Shown: positions 10,130 to 21,925 of the stretch, one piece after another
Position numbering within the stretch: position 1 is the first letter of the stretch
Layout of the letters: each line of letters starts with the position of its first letter
Source: Callorhinus ursinus
Lineage: Eukaryota; Chordata; Mammalia; Carnivora; Otariidae
Assembly (NCBI RefSeq): GCF_003265705.1
Contig: NW_020312775.1
Coordinates: forward strand, 8,342,075 to 8,406,074
Length of the DNA: 64,000 bases
Reading direction: 5' to 3'
Notes under the pieces: generated by a model
What the model was told of the DNA's origin: nothing
The model's input: only the letters and a program-made list of their open reading frames with translations
Databases searched by the model: none
Program-made: the position numbers and the translations under genes

Positions 10130-10850
10130 TTATGAATTTTTTCCCTTTTATTTGTTCTGGAAACTCTTTATCTGTCCTTCTATTCTGAATGATAGCCTTT
10201 TGGATAAAGTATTCTTGGCTGCAGATTTTTTTAATACATCTTGCCACTTCTGGCTTGCAATGTATCTGCTGAACAATCAGCTGATAGCCTTATGGGGTTT
10301 CCTTTGTATGTAACTGTCTTTATTCTTGAAACCTTTAAAATTCTGTTTATCATTACTCTTTTTGCCATTGTAATTACTATATGTCTTGCTATGGACCTCA
10401 TTGGATTGAATTCGTTGGGGTATCTCTGTGCCTCCTGCATCTGGATCCGTTTCCTTTTCCAGATTAGGGAAGTTTTTAGCTATTATTTCTTCAAATACAT
10501 TTTATTGTCCCCTTTCTGTCTCTTCTCTTTCTGGAATCCCTATAATGTGAATGCTATTATGCTTAATGGAGTCACTGAGTTCTCTAAGTCCATTCTCATT
10601 AGGCATTATTTGTCTCTCACCTGTTTGGGTTGATTGCTTTCCATTACTCTCTTCCAGGTCACTGATACATCCCTTTCCTTCTTATAACTTAATATTTATT
10701 CCATCTATTGTATATTTAATCTCATTTATTGAGTTCTTCATCATTTTTGTCTCTTTGTCAAAGGCCTCACTGATGTACTACACCCTTTTCTGAAGTCTGG
10801 TGAGTTCCTTTATGATTATTACTTTAAATTCTCTATCAGACATATTGCTT
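10130..10850 (-). pseudogene. L1 ORF1 remnant
   Basis: The minus-strand frame at 10231-10440 encodes 'TYKGNPIRLSADCSADTLQA', the conserved RRM/C-terminal-domain boundary of L1 ORF1p, the RNA-binding trimeric chaperone. The N-terminal part towards 10850 is degraded. No intact frame. Confidence 0.75.
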
Positions 10851-13800
10851 ATTTATGTTTTGCATGATCTCTTGCTGTGATTTTGTCCTGTTCTTTCATT
10901 TGGGTCATATTTCTCTGTCTCTTCTTGTTGTTTACCTCTCTGTGTCTGTTTCTGTGTGTTAGGAACATCAGCTATGCCTTCTGCTCTAGAAAGTAGTGGC
11001 TTTATGAAGAAGAGATCCTGTAGGGCTGTCCATTGCCTTGTCCCCTGTGCACCAGGACCTGGCACTTCAGGGGAGTCTCCTATGTGTGTTACTTGCATCC
11101 TGATCTTGTGTCTAAGCTGCTTTAGTCCAGATGTCTGCTCTGACTATTTGCCTGTTGTGGGCTGTGCTTGCTCTCTGTGATGTTAGTGAGACCTAGGCAG
11201 GCCTACTCTGATGGGACTTCACAGCAGAAAGGTTGTGGATTAGGTGTCAGTTTTAGCAAAATTTGCACCGAGCCACTAGTCTTTGGCCAATCCCCTGATG
11301 TGTGATTGTGGCCAGAGACATGTGGTATCTGTGTGCTTGGGAGCTGAGTGAAGCATGCCTATCTGTGTAGGCAGCTGGGTATGGAGGGCAGTAGCTGGGG
11401 CACACAAATACCTGGGTGGGGCTCATGCAGTATTAGTAAAATTTACTTTGAGCCACTAGTCCTAAGCAGGATCACCCTAAGCAAGGTGGCCATGGGGTCA
11501 GAGATCTTGAGGCAGACACTGGACAGGTAATGCACAGAGTTAACAAAATTTGTACTGAGCCCAGGGCAGAGGGCAGCAGGCTAGGAATGGGTGAGTCCTC
11601 AAGATAACTTGTGGGTGGGTCATAATGCTAGCAGGTCAGGTACCTGCTGTGACTATATCTGCCTTTGGAAGGTGGCTCTGTGTTTATGAGTGGGGGCAGG
11701 TGAGAAAAATGGATCTGGCAGCCCCTTTGGTCCCAGAGAATTTTCCAAGGAGATCTGAAATCAGTATAAACAGATCTCACATTGAGAAAGTTTGTGACTT
11801 CTATGTTGCTTCTCCTAGGGCTGTTGTCTCCTTAAGGATAGTGACTCAGCTATCATTTGCTGTCTGGGCTCACCCAGTACTGAGTCAGCTGACTTGTAAT
11901 GTTCCAGGCTTACAGTCCTCCTGGTTATATAAGCTGAGGGAATTCATCCCCTCTGGTTTTCAAGACAGACATTATAGAGAATCATTTTTCCTATGTAAGC
12001 CCTGGTGTTTTCCACTCTCTATGACTGCAGCTCCCTCCCTCCTGTGTGTAGCTCCAGACCACTGTTTCTTCCCTTCCTAACTCCTCCAATGCACCTTCTT
12101 CTCCATATTTAGTTGTGGAGTTTGTTCTGCAAGTCCTTGGACTTGGAGGCCTTTATTGAATCAGATGTGAGTAATATCTAGTTGTAAAGGTGAGACAAAG
12201 TGAGCTTAGGGTCCTCCTATTCAGGCAACTTTTACTACCTTTCCCATCCTGACAATCACTTCTTTTGCATATTATTCATTCAAACATTTAGAATCTATCC
12301 ATTTCTATCTTATTCTTTAATTGGTAGTTCTCATTTTTTTTAATAGATTGGGCTACTGGAAAACAGAACCTACATTTTTTTATTAGTTTCAGAGATAGAA
12401 TTTAGTGATTCATCAGTTGCATATAGCACCCAGTGTTCATGACATCAAGTGCCCTTCTTAAGGTCCATCACCCAATTATCCCTTCCACCAAGCCACCTCC
12501 CATCCAGCAACCCTCAGTTTATTTCCTAGAGTTCAGCATCTCTTATGGTTTGTCTCCTGCTCTGTTTTCATCTTACTTTATTTTTCCTCCTCTTCCTTAT
12601 GTTCATCTGTTTTGTTTCTTAAATTCCACATATGAATGAAATCATATGATATTTGCATTTCTCTGACTGACTTATTTTGCTTAGCATAATACCCTCTAGT
12701 TCCATCCAAGTCATTGCAAATGGCAAGATTTCATTCTTTTTTCTGGATGAGTAATATTCCATTGTATATGTATACCACATCTTCTTTATCCATTTATTTC
12801 TCAGTGGATATCTGGTCTCTTTCAATATTTTGGCTATTGTGGACATTGTAGATATAAACACTGGGGTGCATGTACCCTTCCTTTCACTACATCTGTATCT
12901 TTGGGTAGTGCAATTGCAATTGCTGGGTCATAAGGAAGCTCTATTTTTAAATTATTGAAAAACCTCCATCCATACTGTTTTCCAGAGTGGCTACACCAGT
13001 TTGTATTTCACTCAACAGTGTAAGAGGGTTCCCCTTTCTCTGCATCCTCACCAACCTCTGTTGTTTCCTGACTTGTTCATTTTAGCCATTCTGACCAAGG
13101 TGAGGTGGTATCTCATTGTGGTTTTGATTTGTATTTACCTGATGCTGAGTGATATTCAGCATTTGTTCATGTGTCTTCTGGTCATGTGCATGTCTTCTTT
13201 GGAGAAATGTCTGTTCATGGTTTCTGTCCATTTCTTGACTAGATATTTTGTTGTTGGTGTTGTTATTGCTGTTGTTTGGGTATTGAGTTTGATAGGTTCT
13301 TTATAGATTTTTGTATGATAACCCTTTATCTGATAAGACATTTGCAAATATTTTTCCCAGCCCATAGGTTGCCTTTTAGTTTTGTTAACTTTAATTTGCT
13401 GTGGAAATGCTTTTATCTTGATGAAGTCCTGATATTAATTTTTGCTTTTGTTTCACTTTCCTATGGAGACGTTTCTGGCAAGAAGTTGCTGTGGCTGAGG
13501 TCAAAGAGGTTGCTACCTCTGTTCTCCTCTAGGATTTTGATGGATTCCTGTCTCACATTTAGGCTTTTCATCCATTTTGAGTTTATTTTTGTGTATGGTG
13601 TAAGAAAATGGTCCAATTTCATTCTTCTGCATGTGGCTGTCCAATTTTCCCAAAACCATTTGTTGAAGAGATTGTCTTTTGTTCCATTGGATATTCTTTC
13701 TTCCTTTTTCGAAAATTCATTGACCATAGAGATGAAGGTCCATTTCTGGATTCTCTTATTATTTTCCATTGATCTATGTGTCTGTTTTTGTGCCAGTATC

Positions 13801-15154
13801 ATCTATCTTGATAATTACAGCTTTATAATACAACTTAAAGTCTGGAATTGTGATGTCTACAGTTTTGGTTTTCTTTTTCAACATTCTTTTGGCTATTTGG
13901 GATCATTTTTTGTTCCATACAAATTTTAGGATTGTTTGTTCCAGCTATGTAAATAATGTTGATGGTATTTTGATAGGGAATGTATTGAATGTGTAGATTT
14001 CTTTATGTAGCATAGACATTTTCACAATATTTTCTTTTCCAATCCATGAGCATGGATTTTTTTCCCCCATAACATTGTATCTTCCTCAATTTCTTAAGTA
14101 TTTTATAGTTTTCAGAGTACAAATCTCTTACCTCCTTGGTTGGGTTTATTCCTAGGTATCTTATGGGTTTTGGTGCAATTGTAAATGGGATAGATTTCTT
14201 GATTTCTTTTCTGCCTCATTGTCAGTGTATAGAAATACAACTGACTTCTGTGCATTGGTTTTGTATTCTATGACTTTGCTGAATTCATGTATCAGTTCTG
14301 GCAATTTTTTTTGTAGAGGCCTTTGGGTTCTCTACATAATCATATCTGTGAAAAGTGAAAGTTTGACTTCTTCTTTGTGAATTTGCATGCTTTTTATGTC
14401 TTTTTGTTGTCTGATTGCTGAGACTAAGACTTCTAGTACTATGGTGAACAATAGTATTGAATGTGGACATCTCTGTCCTGTGGCTAACCTTAGAGGAAAT
14501 GCTCTCAGTTTTTCCTGAACTGAGGATGATATTTGCTGCGGGTTTTTGTAGATGGTTTTTATGATATTGAGGTGTGTTCCTTCTATCCCTACAGTGTAGA
14601 GAGTTTTTATCATGAAAAAAATGCTTTACTTTGTTAAATACTTTTTCTACATCTATTGAGAGGGTCCTATGGTTCTTGTCCTTTCTTTTATTAATGTGGT
14701 GTATCACATTGATTGATTTGTGGATGCTGAACCACCTCTGCAGCTTAGAAATAAATTCCACTTGGTCATTGTGAATAACACCTTTAATGTACTGCTGGAT
14801 CTTATTTGCTAGTATCTTGGTGAGAATTTTGGCATCCCTGTTGGTCTGTAATTCTCCTTTTTGGTGGGGTCTTTTGTTTTGGGATCAAGGTAATGCTGGC
14901 CTCATGGAATGAGTTTGGAAGTTTTCCTTCCATTTCTATTTTTGGAAACAGTTTCAGATGAATAGGTATTAAATCTTCTTTAACTGCTTAATAGAATCCT
15001 GCTGGGAGGCCATCTGGCCCTGGACTCTTGTTCCTTGGGAGACTTTTGATTACTGATTCAATGTCTTTGCTGGTTATGGGTCTGTTCAGGTTTTCTATTT
15101 CTTCTCGTTTTAGTTCTGGTACTTTATATGTTTCTAGGAATTCATCCATTTCTT

Positions 15155-15748
15155 TTTTTCTAATTTATGTTATTTAAATTTAGTTAATTAATATATAATG
15201 TATTATTAGTTTCAGAGGTAAAATTCAGTGATTCATCAGTTGCATGTAACACCCAGTGCTTGTTACATGAAGTACCCTCCTTCATGCCCATCACCCAGTT
15301 ACCTCATCCCCCCACCAATCTGCCCTCTACTAACCCTGTTTGTTTTCTATATTTAAATGTCTCTTAATGGTTAGTCTCCCTCTTTGATTTTGTCTTATTT
15401 TATTTTCCCCTTCCTTCCTCTATGATCTTCTGTTTTGATCACTTTTTTACACTACACAAAATTTCTTTTAAATGGATGAAAGATCTAAATATGAGACAGG
15501 AATCCATCAAAATCTTAGCAGAGAACACAGGCAGAGAGCTCTTTGATCTTGGTTGAAGGAACTTCTTGCTAGACTTGTCTCCAAAGGCCGGGGAACAAAA
15601 GTAAAAATGAACTGTTGAGACTTCATCAAGATAAAAAGATTTGCACACCAAAGGAAACAGTTCACAAAACCAAAAGACAACGTAAAGAATGGGAGAAGAT
15701 ATTTGCAAATGTCTTATCAGATAAAGGGCTAGTATCTAAGATCTATAA
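15155..15748 (-). mobile_element. 5'-inverted L1 inserted in L1
   Basis: 15155-15446 is L1 3' UTR on the minus strand ('attagtttcagaggtaaaat', 'catgtaacacccagtgcttg'). 15447-15748 is ORF2 sequence on the plus strand ('aggaatccatcaaaatctta', 'gaacttcttgctagacttgt', 'cagataaagggctagtatct'). The whole is bounded by GGAATTCATCCATTTCTT (15137-15154) and GGAATGCATCCATTTCTT (15749-15766). This is the classic twin-priming structure. Confidence 0.92.
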
Positions 15749-16311
15749 GGAATGCATCCATTTCTTCCAGATTACCTAATTTTTTGCCATATAATTGCTC
15801 ATAGTATTCTCATAATTGTTTGTATTTCTTTGGTGTTGCTCATCATCTTTACTCTTTCATTCATGATTTCTTTTCTCTTTTCTTTTTGATAAGTCTGGCT
15901 AGGGTTTTATTGATCTTATTAATTCTTTGAAAGAACCAGATCCTTTGTTGATCTGTTCTACTGCTTTTTTTTTTTAATTTTTAAAATTTTTTATATCATT
16001 GTTTTTTGCTCTAATCTTTATTATTTCTCTTCTCCAGCTGCATTTAGACTTTATTTGTAGTTCTTTTTCCAGCTCCTTTAGGTATAAAATTTAGTTGTGT
16101 ATTTGAGACTTTTCTTGTTTGTTGAGGAAGGCCTGTATTGCTATATACTTTCCTCTTAGGACCTCCTTTGCTGCATCCCAAAGCTTCTGGACTGTCATGT
16201 TTTCATTTTCATTTCCTTCCATGTATTTTTTAAATTCTTTAATTTCCTGGTTGACCCAATCATTCTTTAGTAAGAATTCTCTTTAACCTTCATTTATTTG
16301 TGTTCATTTTG

Positions 16312-16349
<38 letters not shown>
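16312..16349. repeat. (TG)n microsatellite inside L1
   Basis: About 18 TG units in the ORF2 endonuclease-region remnant. Confidence 0.97.
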
Positions 16350-16356
<7 letters not shown>

Positions 16357-17099
16357 GTTGACTTCAAGTTTTAAAGCACTGTGGTCTGAAAACATGTATG
16401 ATATAATCTCGATCTTTTTTACTTGTTGAGGCATGATTTGTGACCCAGTATATGATCTATTCTGGAGGATGTTCCAAATGCACTTGAACAGAATATGTAT
16501 TCTGCTACTTTAGGATGAAATGCTCTGAATATATCTATTATGTCAATCTAATCCAGCATGTCATTCAAAGCCTTTGTTGATCAGCTTAGATGATTTGTCC
16601 TTTGCTGTGAGTGGGGTGATTAAGTCCCCTATTATTATTCTATTTTCAATGAGTTTCCTTAATTTTGTTATTAATTGGTTTATATATTTGGTTGCTCCCA
16701 AGTTAGGAGAATAAATATTTACAATTGTTAGTTCTTGTTGGATAGACCCCTTTATTATGATATAGTGTCCTTCTTCATCTCTTATTACAGTCTTTGGTTT
16801 AAAATCTAATTTGTCTGATTGATATAGGGATGGTTACTCCAGCTTTCTTTTGATGTCCATTAACATGATAAATTGTCTCCACCCCCTCACTTTCAATCTG
16901 GAGCTGTCTTTGGGTCTAACATGAGTCTTTTGTAAACATAAAACAGATGGGTCTTGTTTTTTTTATCCATTCTGATACCCTATGTCTTTTGATTGGAGTA
17001 TTTAGTCCATTTACATTCAGAGTAATTATTGAAAGATATGAATTCAGTGCCTTTGTATTACCTGCTAAGTCACTGTTCCTGTAGATTGTCTCTGTTCCT

Positions 17100-18028
17100 T
17101 TCTGGTGTTTGTTACTTTTGGGTTTTGTATCCATTGAAGGGATCTCCTTTAATATTTCTTATAGGGTTGATTTAGTGTTCACAAATTCCTTTAGTTTTTG
17201 TTTGTACTCGAAACTCTTTATTTCTCTTTCTATTCTGAATGACAGCCTTGTTGGATATAGTATTCTTAGCTGCATATTTTTCTCATGTAGCACATTGAAT
17301 ATATCATGCCAGTTGTTTCTGGCCTGCCAGGTCTCTGTGGACAGGTCTAATGCCATCCTATGTTCATACTCTTGTAGGTTAAGGACCTCTTGTCCCAAGC
17401 TGCTTTCAGGATTTTCTCTTTATCTTTGAAATTTGCAAGCTTCACTATTATATGTCAAGCTGTTGATCTATTTTTATTGATTTTGAGGGGGTTTTTTGTG
17501 TCTCCTGGACTTGAATGCTTGTTTCCTTCCCCAGATTAGGGACGTTCTGTGTTATAATTTGTTCAAATACACCTTCTGCCACTCTCTCCCACTCTTCATC
17601 TTCTGGGACCCCAATTTTCTGGATATTATTTTGCTTTATGTAATTGCTGAGTTCTTGAAGTCTCTGTTCATAATCTAGTTTTTGTGTTTCTCTGTTCTTT
17701 TCAACTTCCTTATTTTCCATCATTTCATCATCTATATCACTCACTCTCTCTTCTGCCTTGTTTATCATCACTTTTAAAAACTCCATTTGGGATTGTAGCT
17801 CAGTAAAAGTATTTTTAATTTCAGACTGCCTAGATTTTAGTTATTTTTTTCTAAGGTAAGGGATTCTCTAGTGTCCTCTATGCTTTTCTCAGCCCCAGAT
17901 AGTATCTATATAATTGTTGTTTTAAATTCTAGTTCAGACATCTTAGTTATATCCATATTGATTAAATCCTTGGCAGTGAGTACTACATCCTGTTCCTTCT
18001 TTTGGGGTGAATTTCTCCATCTTGTCAT
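17100..18028 (-). pseudogene. L1 ORF1 remnant, broken
   Basis: Start ATG is at 18028-18026 (minus) with N-terminal 'MTRWRNSPQKKEQDVV'. A middle piece at 17448-17786 contains 'IQKIGVPEDEEWERVAEGVF', and the C-terminal piece at 17159-17398 contains 'STETWQARNNWHDIFNVL'. These are coiled-coil, RRM and C-terminal-domain parts of ORF1p in order, but in different frames with stops between them. Confidence 0.82.
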
Positions 18029-18214
18029 TTTGTCCAGAAAATAATAGAAGAAAGAAAGAGAAAATATAACAATAACAACAACGACAACAGAAAAAAATAG
18101 AAAAAACAAAAACAAAACAAAATAAGAAAAAATCAAACAGTAACAAAAGAGAACAAAACATGAAAATAGATCCTGGGTCTGTTTTGTCCTGTTTGTTAAA
18201 AGAAACTAGATCCC

Positions 18215-18406
18215 GGGCGCCTGGGTGGCTCAGTTGGTTAAGCGACTGCCTTCGGCTTAGGTCATGATCCTGGAGTCCCGGGATCGAGTCCCACATCAGG
18301 CTCCCTGCTCAGCGGGGAGTCTGCTTCTCCCTCTGACCCTCCCCCCCTCATGCTCTTTCTCTCTCTCTCATTCTCTCAAAATAAATAAATAAATAAATCT
18401 TAAAAA
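18215..18406 (+). mobile_element. Can-SINE, young subtype
   Basis: Plus-strand GGGCGCCTGGGTGGCTCAGT head, 'gagtcccgggatcgagtccc' body (pol III B-box-like), AATAAATAAATAAATAAATCTT tail. Perfect 17-bp duplication AAAAGAAACTAGATCCC at 18198-18214 and 18407-18423. Confidence 0.98.
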
Positions 18407-18540
18407 AAAAGAAACTAGATCCCAAAATAGGAAAGAAAGAAATCTTACATATATACAAAAATAAATTAAAATACAATGAATGGAAACCAAAAATTAAAAA
18501 ATACACATATTTAATGTATATATAAAAATAAAAATTAAAG

Positions 18541-18750
18541 GACACCTGGGTGGCTCAGTCCTTAACCGTCTGCCTTCGGCTCAGGACATGATCCCAGGGT
18601 CCTGGGATTGAGCCCCTCATCGGGCTCCCTGCTCAGCAGGAAGCCTGCTTCTCCCTCTCCCACTCCCCCTGCTTGTGTTCCCTCTCTTGCTGTGTCTCTC
18701 TCTGTCAAATAAATAAATAAAATGTTTAAATAAATAAATAAATAAATATT
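18541..18750 (+). mobile_element. Can-SINE
   Basis: Plus-strand GACACCTGGGTGGCTCAGTC head, 'ccagggtcctgggattgagc' body, TCTCCCTCTCCCACTCCCCC, long AATA-repeat tail. Flanks AAAATTAAAG (18531-18540) and AAAATTAAAA (18751-18760) are the probable duplication. Confidence 0.95.
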
Positions 18751-19892
18751 AAAATTAAAAAGAATAAAAAAAAATTGAAAAAGTTAGAAAATTGCTGAAA
18801 AAATAATATTGAAAGACTAAAGAATAAAAACCACAAATGCTATATACTGTTTTCCCCAGTAGCTGAAGCTGCAGATGTCTATGATCAGTAAACTTGGTGC
18901 CAGCCAGTTGTTCCTGCTGGTGTTCTGGGGGAGGGGCCTGTTGCTCTGATTCTCAGGTGCCCTTGCCCTTGTGGAAATGCACCTCTCTTGCCAGGGGACT
19001 GGGCTCAGTGTAAGTGGCTCCAGATTCCACTATGTGGCACTGTTTTGCTCCCTGAAGGTTTTCAGCCCAGACGGGTGGGATGAAAATGATGGTGTACCAC
19101 TCTCTAGCCCTGGAGCTGTAATTTCACACTCTCCACTCTTCAGTGAGCCCTCACAGAAAAGCTAGTCACTCTTGTCTCCCTGGTTTCCATATGAACTCTG
19201 TGTTCACCCACCTTGTGACTGAGTATTTTTATCTCAGGCACATGAATAAGTTTCGATATTCCAGCTTTTAAGGACTCCTGTCATGCAGACCTACACTGTT
19301 TCTCCCAAGAGGGTGGGAGTCTCACCACACTTCTGTCTTTTGCTGAGTCCCTGCCAGGAAAGCAGTGGCAGGACTTTGCAGCAGTTCACAGTTTATGGCA
19401 ACACAGAACAGAAAGCCAACACTTAGACTTGCTGTTTTCAGACAGCTTCTTCACTCTTGTGGGAACTCTGCTGCACTCAGGCATCCCCATTCTTCTTGTG
19501 AACTCTGGGATCCTGAGACCATGTTGTCTTACCTGGGATTCTGCTGCACTTCACCACCTGAGCACCTTTAAACCAGAGACATCCCCCACTGTAGCAGACT
19601 TCTGAATGTTCCGATTTTGTGCTCCACTGCTTAGAATACTTTGTGGTAGCCTCCTTAAGCCAGCTCCCACCATTCCATGGTATCCTCTGATATAACACCA
19701 TGGATTCAAGTCTTTGCACCTCCTACCTTCCAAAAAGTGGTCACTTTTCTATGTGTAGAACTGCAGCATTTCTTTTCTCAGATCTCTGATTGGTTTTGCT
19801 GGTGTTCAGAATTATTTGCTTACAATGTAGCTGAATTCTGAGGACCAGACGATCTTAGGGGCCCATATTCTTCTGCCATCTTAGTCTGCCTG

Positions 19893-21670
19893 AGGTTTCT
19901 TTTTATGGTTATAATTCTAGTATTTGCCTCAGGATTTAGCACAAACTAAACACAATAATTTTTTAAAAGTATTTTGTTCAGTGACAATAAGGGAAGAAAG
20001 AAATAATACAAACTCTGGAAAATATTAGAGCAAGGAGAGAAGGTGAGACATATAGTACAAGTAATTTATTTACCTTCATGTAGAGCAAAATGAATTTTGT
20101 ATGGGTGCAAATTATATTGCCTCAGAAGTGCTTCCACTCAGAGACGTTTTCATTAGAATATTAAAAGAAAAATTTGCTTTTGACGAACTAACATTGGAAC
20201 TTTTAAAAGTTTTTATAATGGCAAAAAAATCAACTCTGGAATAACAAAAATTCAACAGAATCCCAGCATGTTTCTATGCTGCATATTAACAACAATGTTA
20301 AACACTTAGAAATGATGCAAGAGAGACAAGGAAGAATGGTGTTTGTGTTGATGGAGGACACTCACAGATTTCTCAAAGCACACCCAATTTGGTAAAAAAA
20401 TAACTATTTTAGACAGAGCAAAGTTAAATGATGCCTAGGGTCTGTGTTCCATGCTCAAGTACAACTTTTAAAGGGTTGCTGCAATTGCTGCTTATTCAAC
20501 TATCTTCTTGTAGAAGTGCATGTGTTCGATACCTTCGAATATCAAAAGTCTGCAATATCTTTATATCATCCTTCTCCCATAAACATTCTCTACTACTATC
20601 TCCTTAAAGTACCAAGAAGACATATTATTTTGATTAAGTGACCTCAATGTTGCTTTTAAGTGGCATAAACCTAAAAGAGCATTACTGCCTGAAAAAGAAT
20701 TAGCACAGATGTGTAACTAAATATTCATGTTGCCTTAGCTCACAACATTCCTTGATTAGATACTTCTTCAGGATGCCCTATGGTCAATGTGGGAGGGAAT
20801 TTAAGCTTGGAGGCAGGGTTGTTGCAGTTCTTATTCTTTGCATCAACATACTTTTACACTTCCTTACATTAACAAATTTTTCTACATACAAAGGGCACCT
20901 TAGCCTTACACAATGTTATATGTCAATTACGTATCAATAAAGCTGAAAAAAATAAAATAGCCAAAGAGGCCTTCAGAGTTATCTCTCATGGTTCATATAA
21001 CATGGACATTAGAGGGTCAAGGCAGATTATTATATCTCCTTTCTGTGTACCTTTACTATTTATGCTTAGCAAGCAGATTCCCATTTTTGTAAATACCTAG
21101 AACATAAATGTCAGTCACATATTAACAGATACTTTATAATAACTCACTCTCAAAATTCTCTTATAGAGTATTTTAAGAGATCATTTGATAGTCTTGAGCA
21201 AAGTAGTTATAGTTAATTTTTAAAATATAGCTTTAATTAGGATGTTAATTATTGGGGATCCAAGCAGCAGAGTTCATTTTATCATGTTTCAGATTTAGCC
21301 TCATGTACCAAGAACACTAGAATTCTTATGAGCAGCAATGATGATAGATCGAAAGTAAAACAGTTAGCTTTGATTCTTGGGCCTCTTATTCTATTAAGTC
21401 CTTCCATTTGACCCCTTGCCAAAGAATGGCAAAGTTTAATGAATTAGGTTATTTCAGAGACTAAGTAATCTTCTTTAGAGACTTTAAAATAAAAAATGGA
21501 AACCTCTTGTGAGATGACATAGTTTTAAACAGGATAGTATGAACCTTTTTTGAGAAAAAAAATGAGTAAAGGAATAAATTAAACTGCATTAAATTTTAAA
21601 ACACTGGTTTGTCACTTGCAGCTCAATAGGTGAAACAGTATATATATTAAATAAGAATATATTTATATAT
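19893..21670. other. Unique intronic sequence
   Basis: AT-rich DNA without recognisable coding sequence. At about 20905-20955 'aatgttatatgtcaattacg' followed by 'tcaataaagctgaaaaaaat' resembles an L1 3' tip, but it is too short to be sure. Frames of 60-65 codons here have no recognisable family. Confidence 0.5.
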
Positions 21671-21671
21671 A

Positions 21672-21925
21672 AAGTAATTAACATTTATTGAATATTTACT
21701 ATGTACCAGATATCATACTAAGTACTTTATATAGGTTATATGTGTAATTCACATCAATTCCTAATGATGGAGTTGTATTATTAGTGTCATGACAAATGAT
21801 GAAGATAAAACTCAAAACTATTAAATAGTTTGGCAAAATTACATAGCTAGTCAGTGGCAATGGTAGTATTTAAATTCAGAATTATCTAACTCCAAAGTGC
21901 AAGCTCTTATCCAACATGATATATT
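21672..21925 (+). mobile_element. MIR SINE, ancient
   Basis: MIR core: 'taacatttattgaatattta', 'ctatgtaccagatatcatac', then 'gtttggcaaaattacatagc', 'tagtcagtggcaatggtagt' and 'tttaaattcagaattatcta'. The order matches MIR in the plus orientation. Confidence 0.8.

Larger units (their letters stand above)
8259..12290 (-). mobile_element. Old L1: ORF2 start, inter-ORF region, ORF1, 5' UTR
   Basis: Reading right to left: 5' UTR about 10850-12290, ORF1 remnant about 10130-10850, inter-ORF linker 9864-10130 and 8430-8630 (split by a younger L1), and ORF2 N-terminal endonuclease region 8259-8430. The linker carries 'atagcagtctcaaactgatg' and 'gttttctttagcaacatatt', typical of old mammalian L1. It is probably the 5' half of the element at 3374-8013, because its ORF2 stops at the same L1 position where the inverted segment 7575-8013 begins. 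Confidence 0.8.
12619..17050 (-). pseudogene. L1 ORF2 remnant, broken
   Basis: Minus-strand frames give ORF2p C-terminal ('ILPFAMTWMELEGIMLSKIS'), thumb and palm pieces and N-terminal endonuclease ('SIITLNVNGLNTPIKRH' near 17000). At the polymerase motif (14342-14353) the usual FADD reads F-T-D followed directly by M: one Asp codon is missing and Ala is replaced. That loss, an L1 inserted at 15155-15748 and several stops make it dead. Confidence 0.8.
12376..19892 (-). mobile_element. Full-length old L1 with nested insertions
   Basis: 3' UTR from about 12376 ('tattagtttcagagatagaa', 'atagcacccagtgttcatga'), ORF2 remnant about 12619-17050, ORF1 remnant about 17100-18028, 5' UTR 18029-19892. 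The sense 5' end reads 'caggcagactaagatggcag' (complement at 19873-19892). Interrupted by a 5'-inverted L1 (15155-15748) and two SINEs (18215-18406, 18541-18750). Many frameshifts; CpG is depleted in its 5' UTR, so it is not recent. Confidence 0.88.
18029..19892 (-). promoter_or_regulatory. L1 5' UTR (old promoter region)
   Basis: Region upstream of the L1 ORF1 start, from an A-rich stretch next to ORF1 to the element's 5' end at about 19892. In L1 this region holds the internal RNA polymerase II promoter. CpG sites are few, in contrast with the 5' UTR at 34508-36320, which suggests long decay after methylation. Two SINEs sit inside it. A short plus-strand frame at 19365-19571 is antisense L1. 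Confidence 0.7.

Noticed and set aside
20444..20641. 65-codon plus-strand ORF in unique sequence
   Set aside because: No splice-site context, domain or homology recognised; expected by chance in this much DNA.
20905..20955. Possible L1 3' tip
   Set aside because: About 50 bp of weak resemblance; not enough to annotate as an element.
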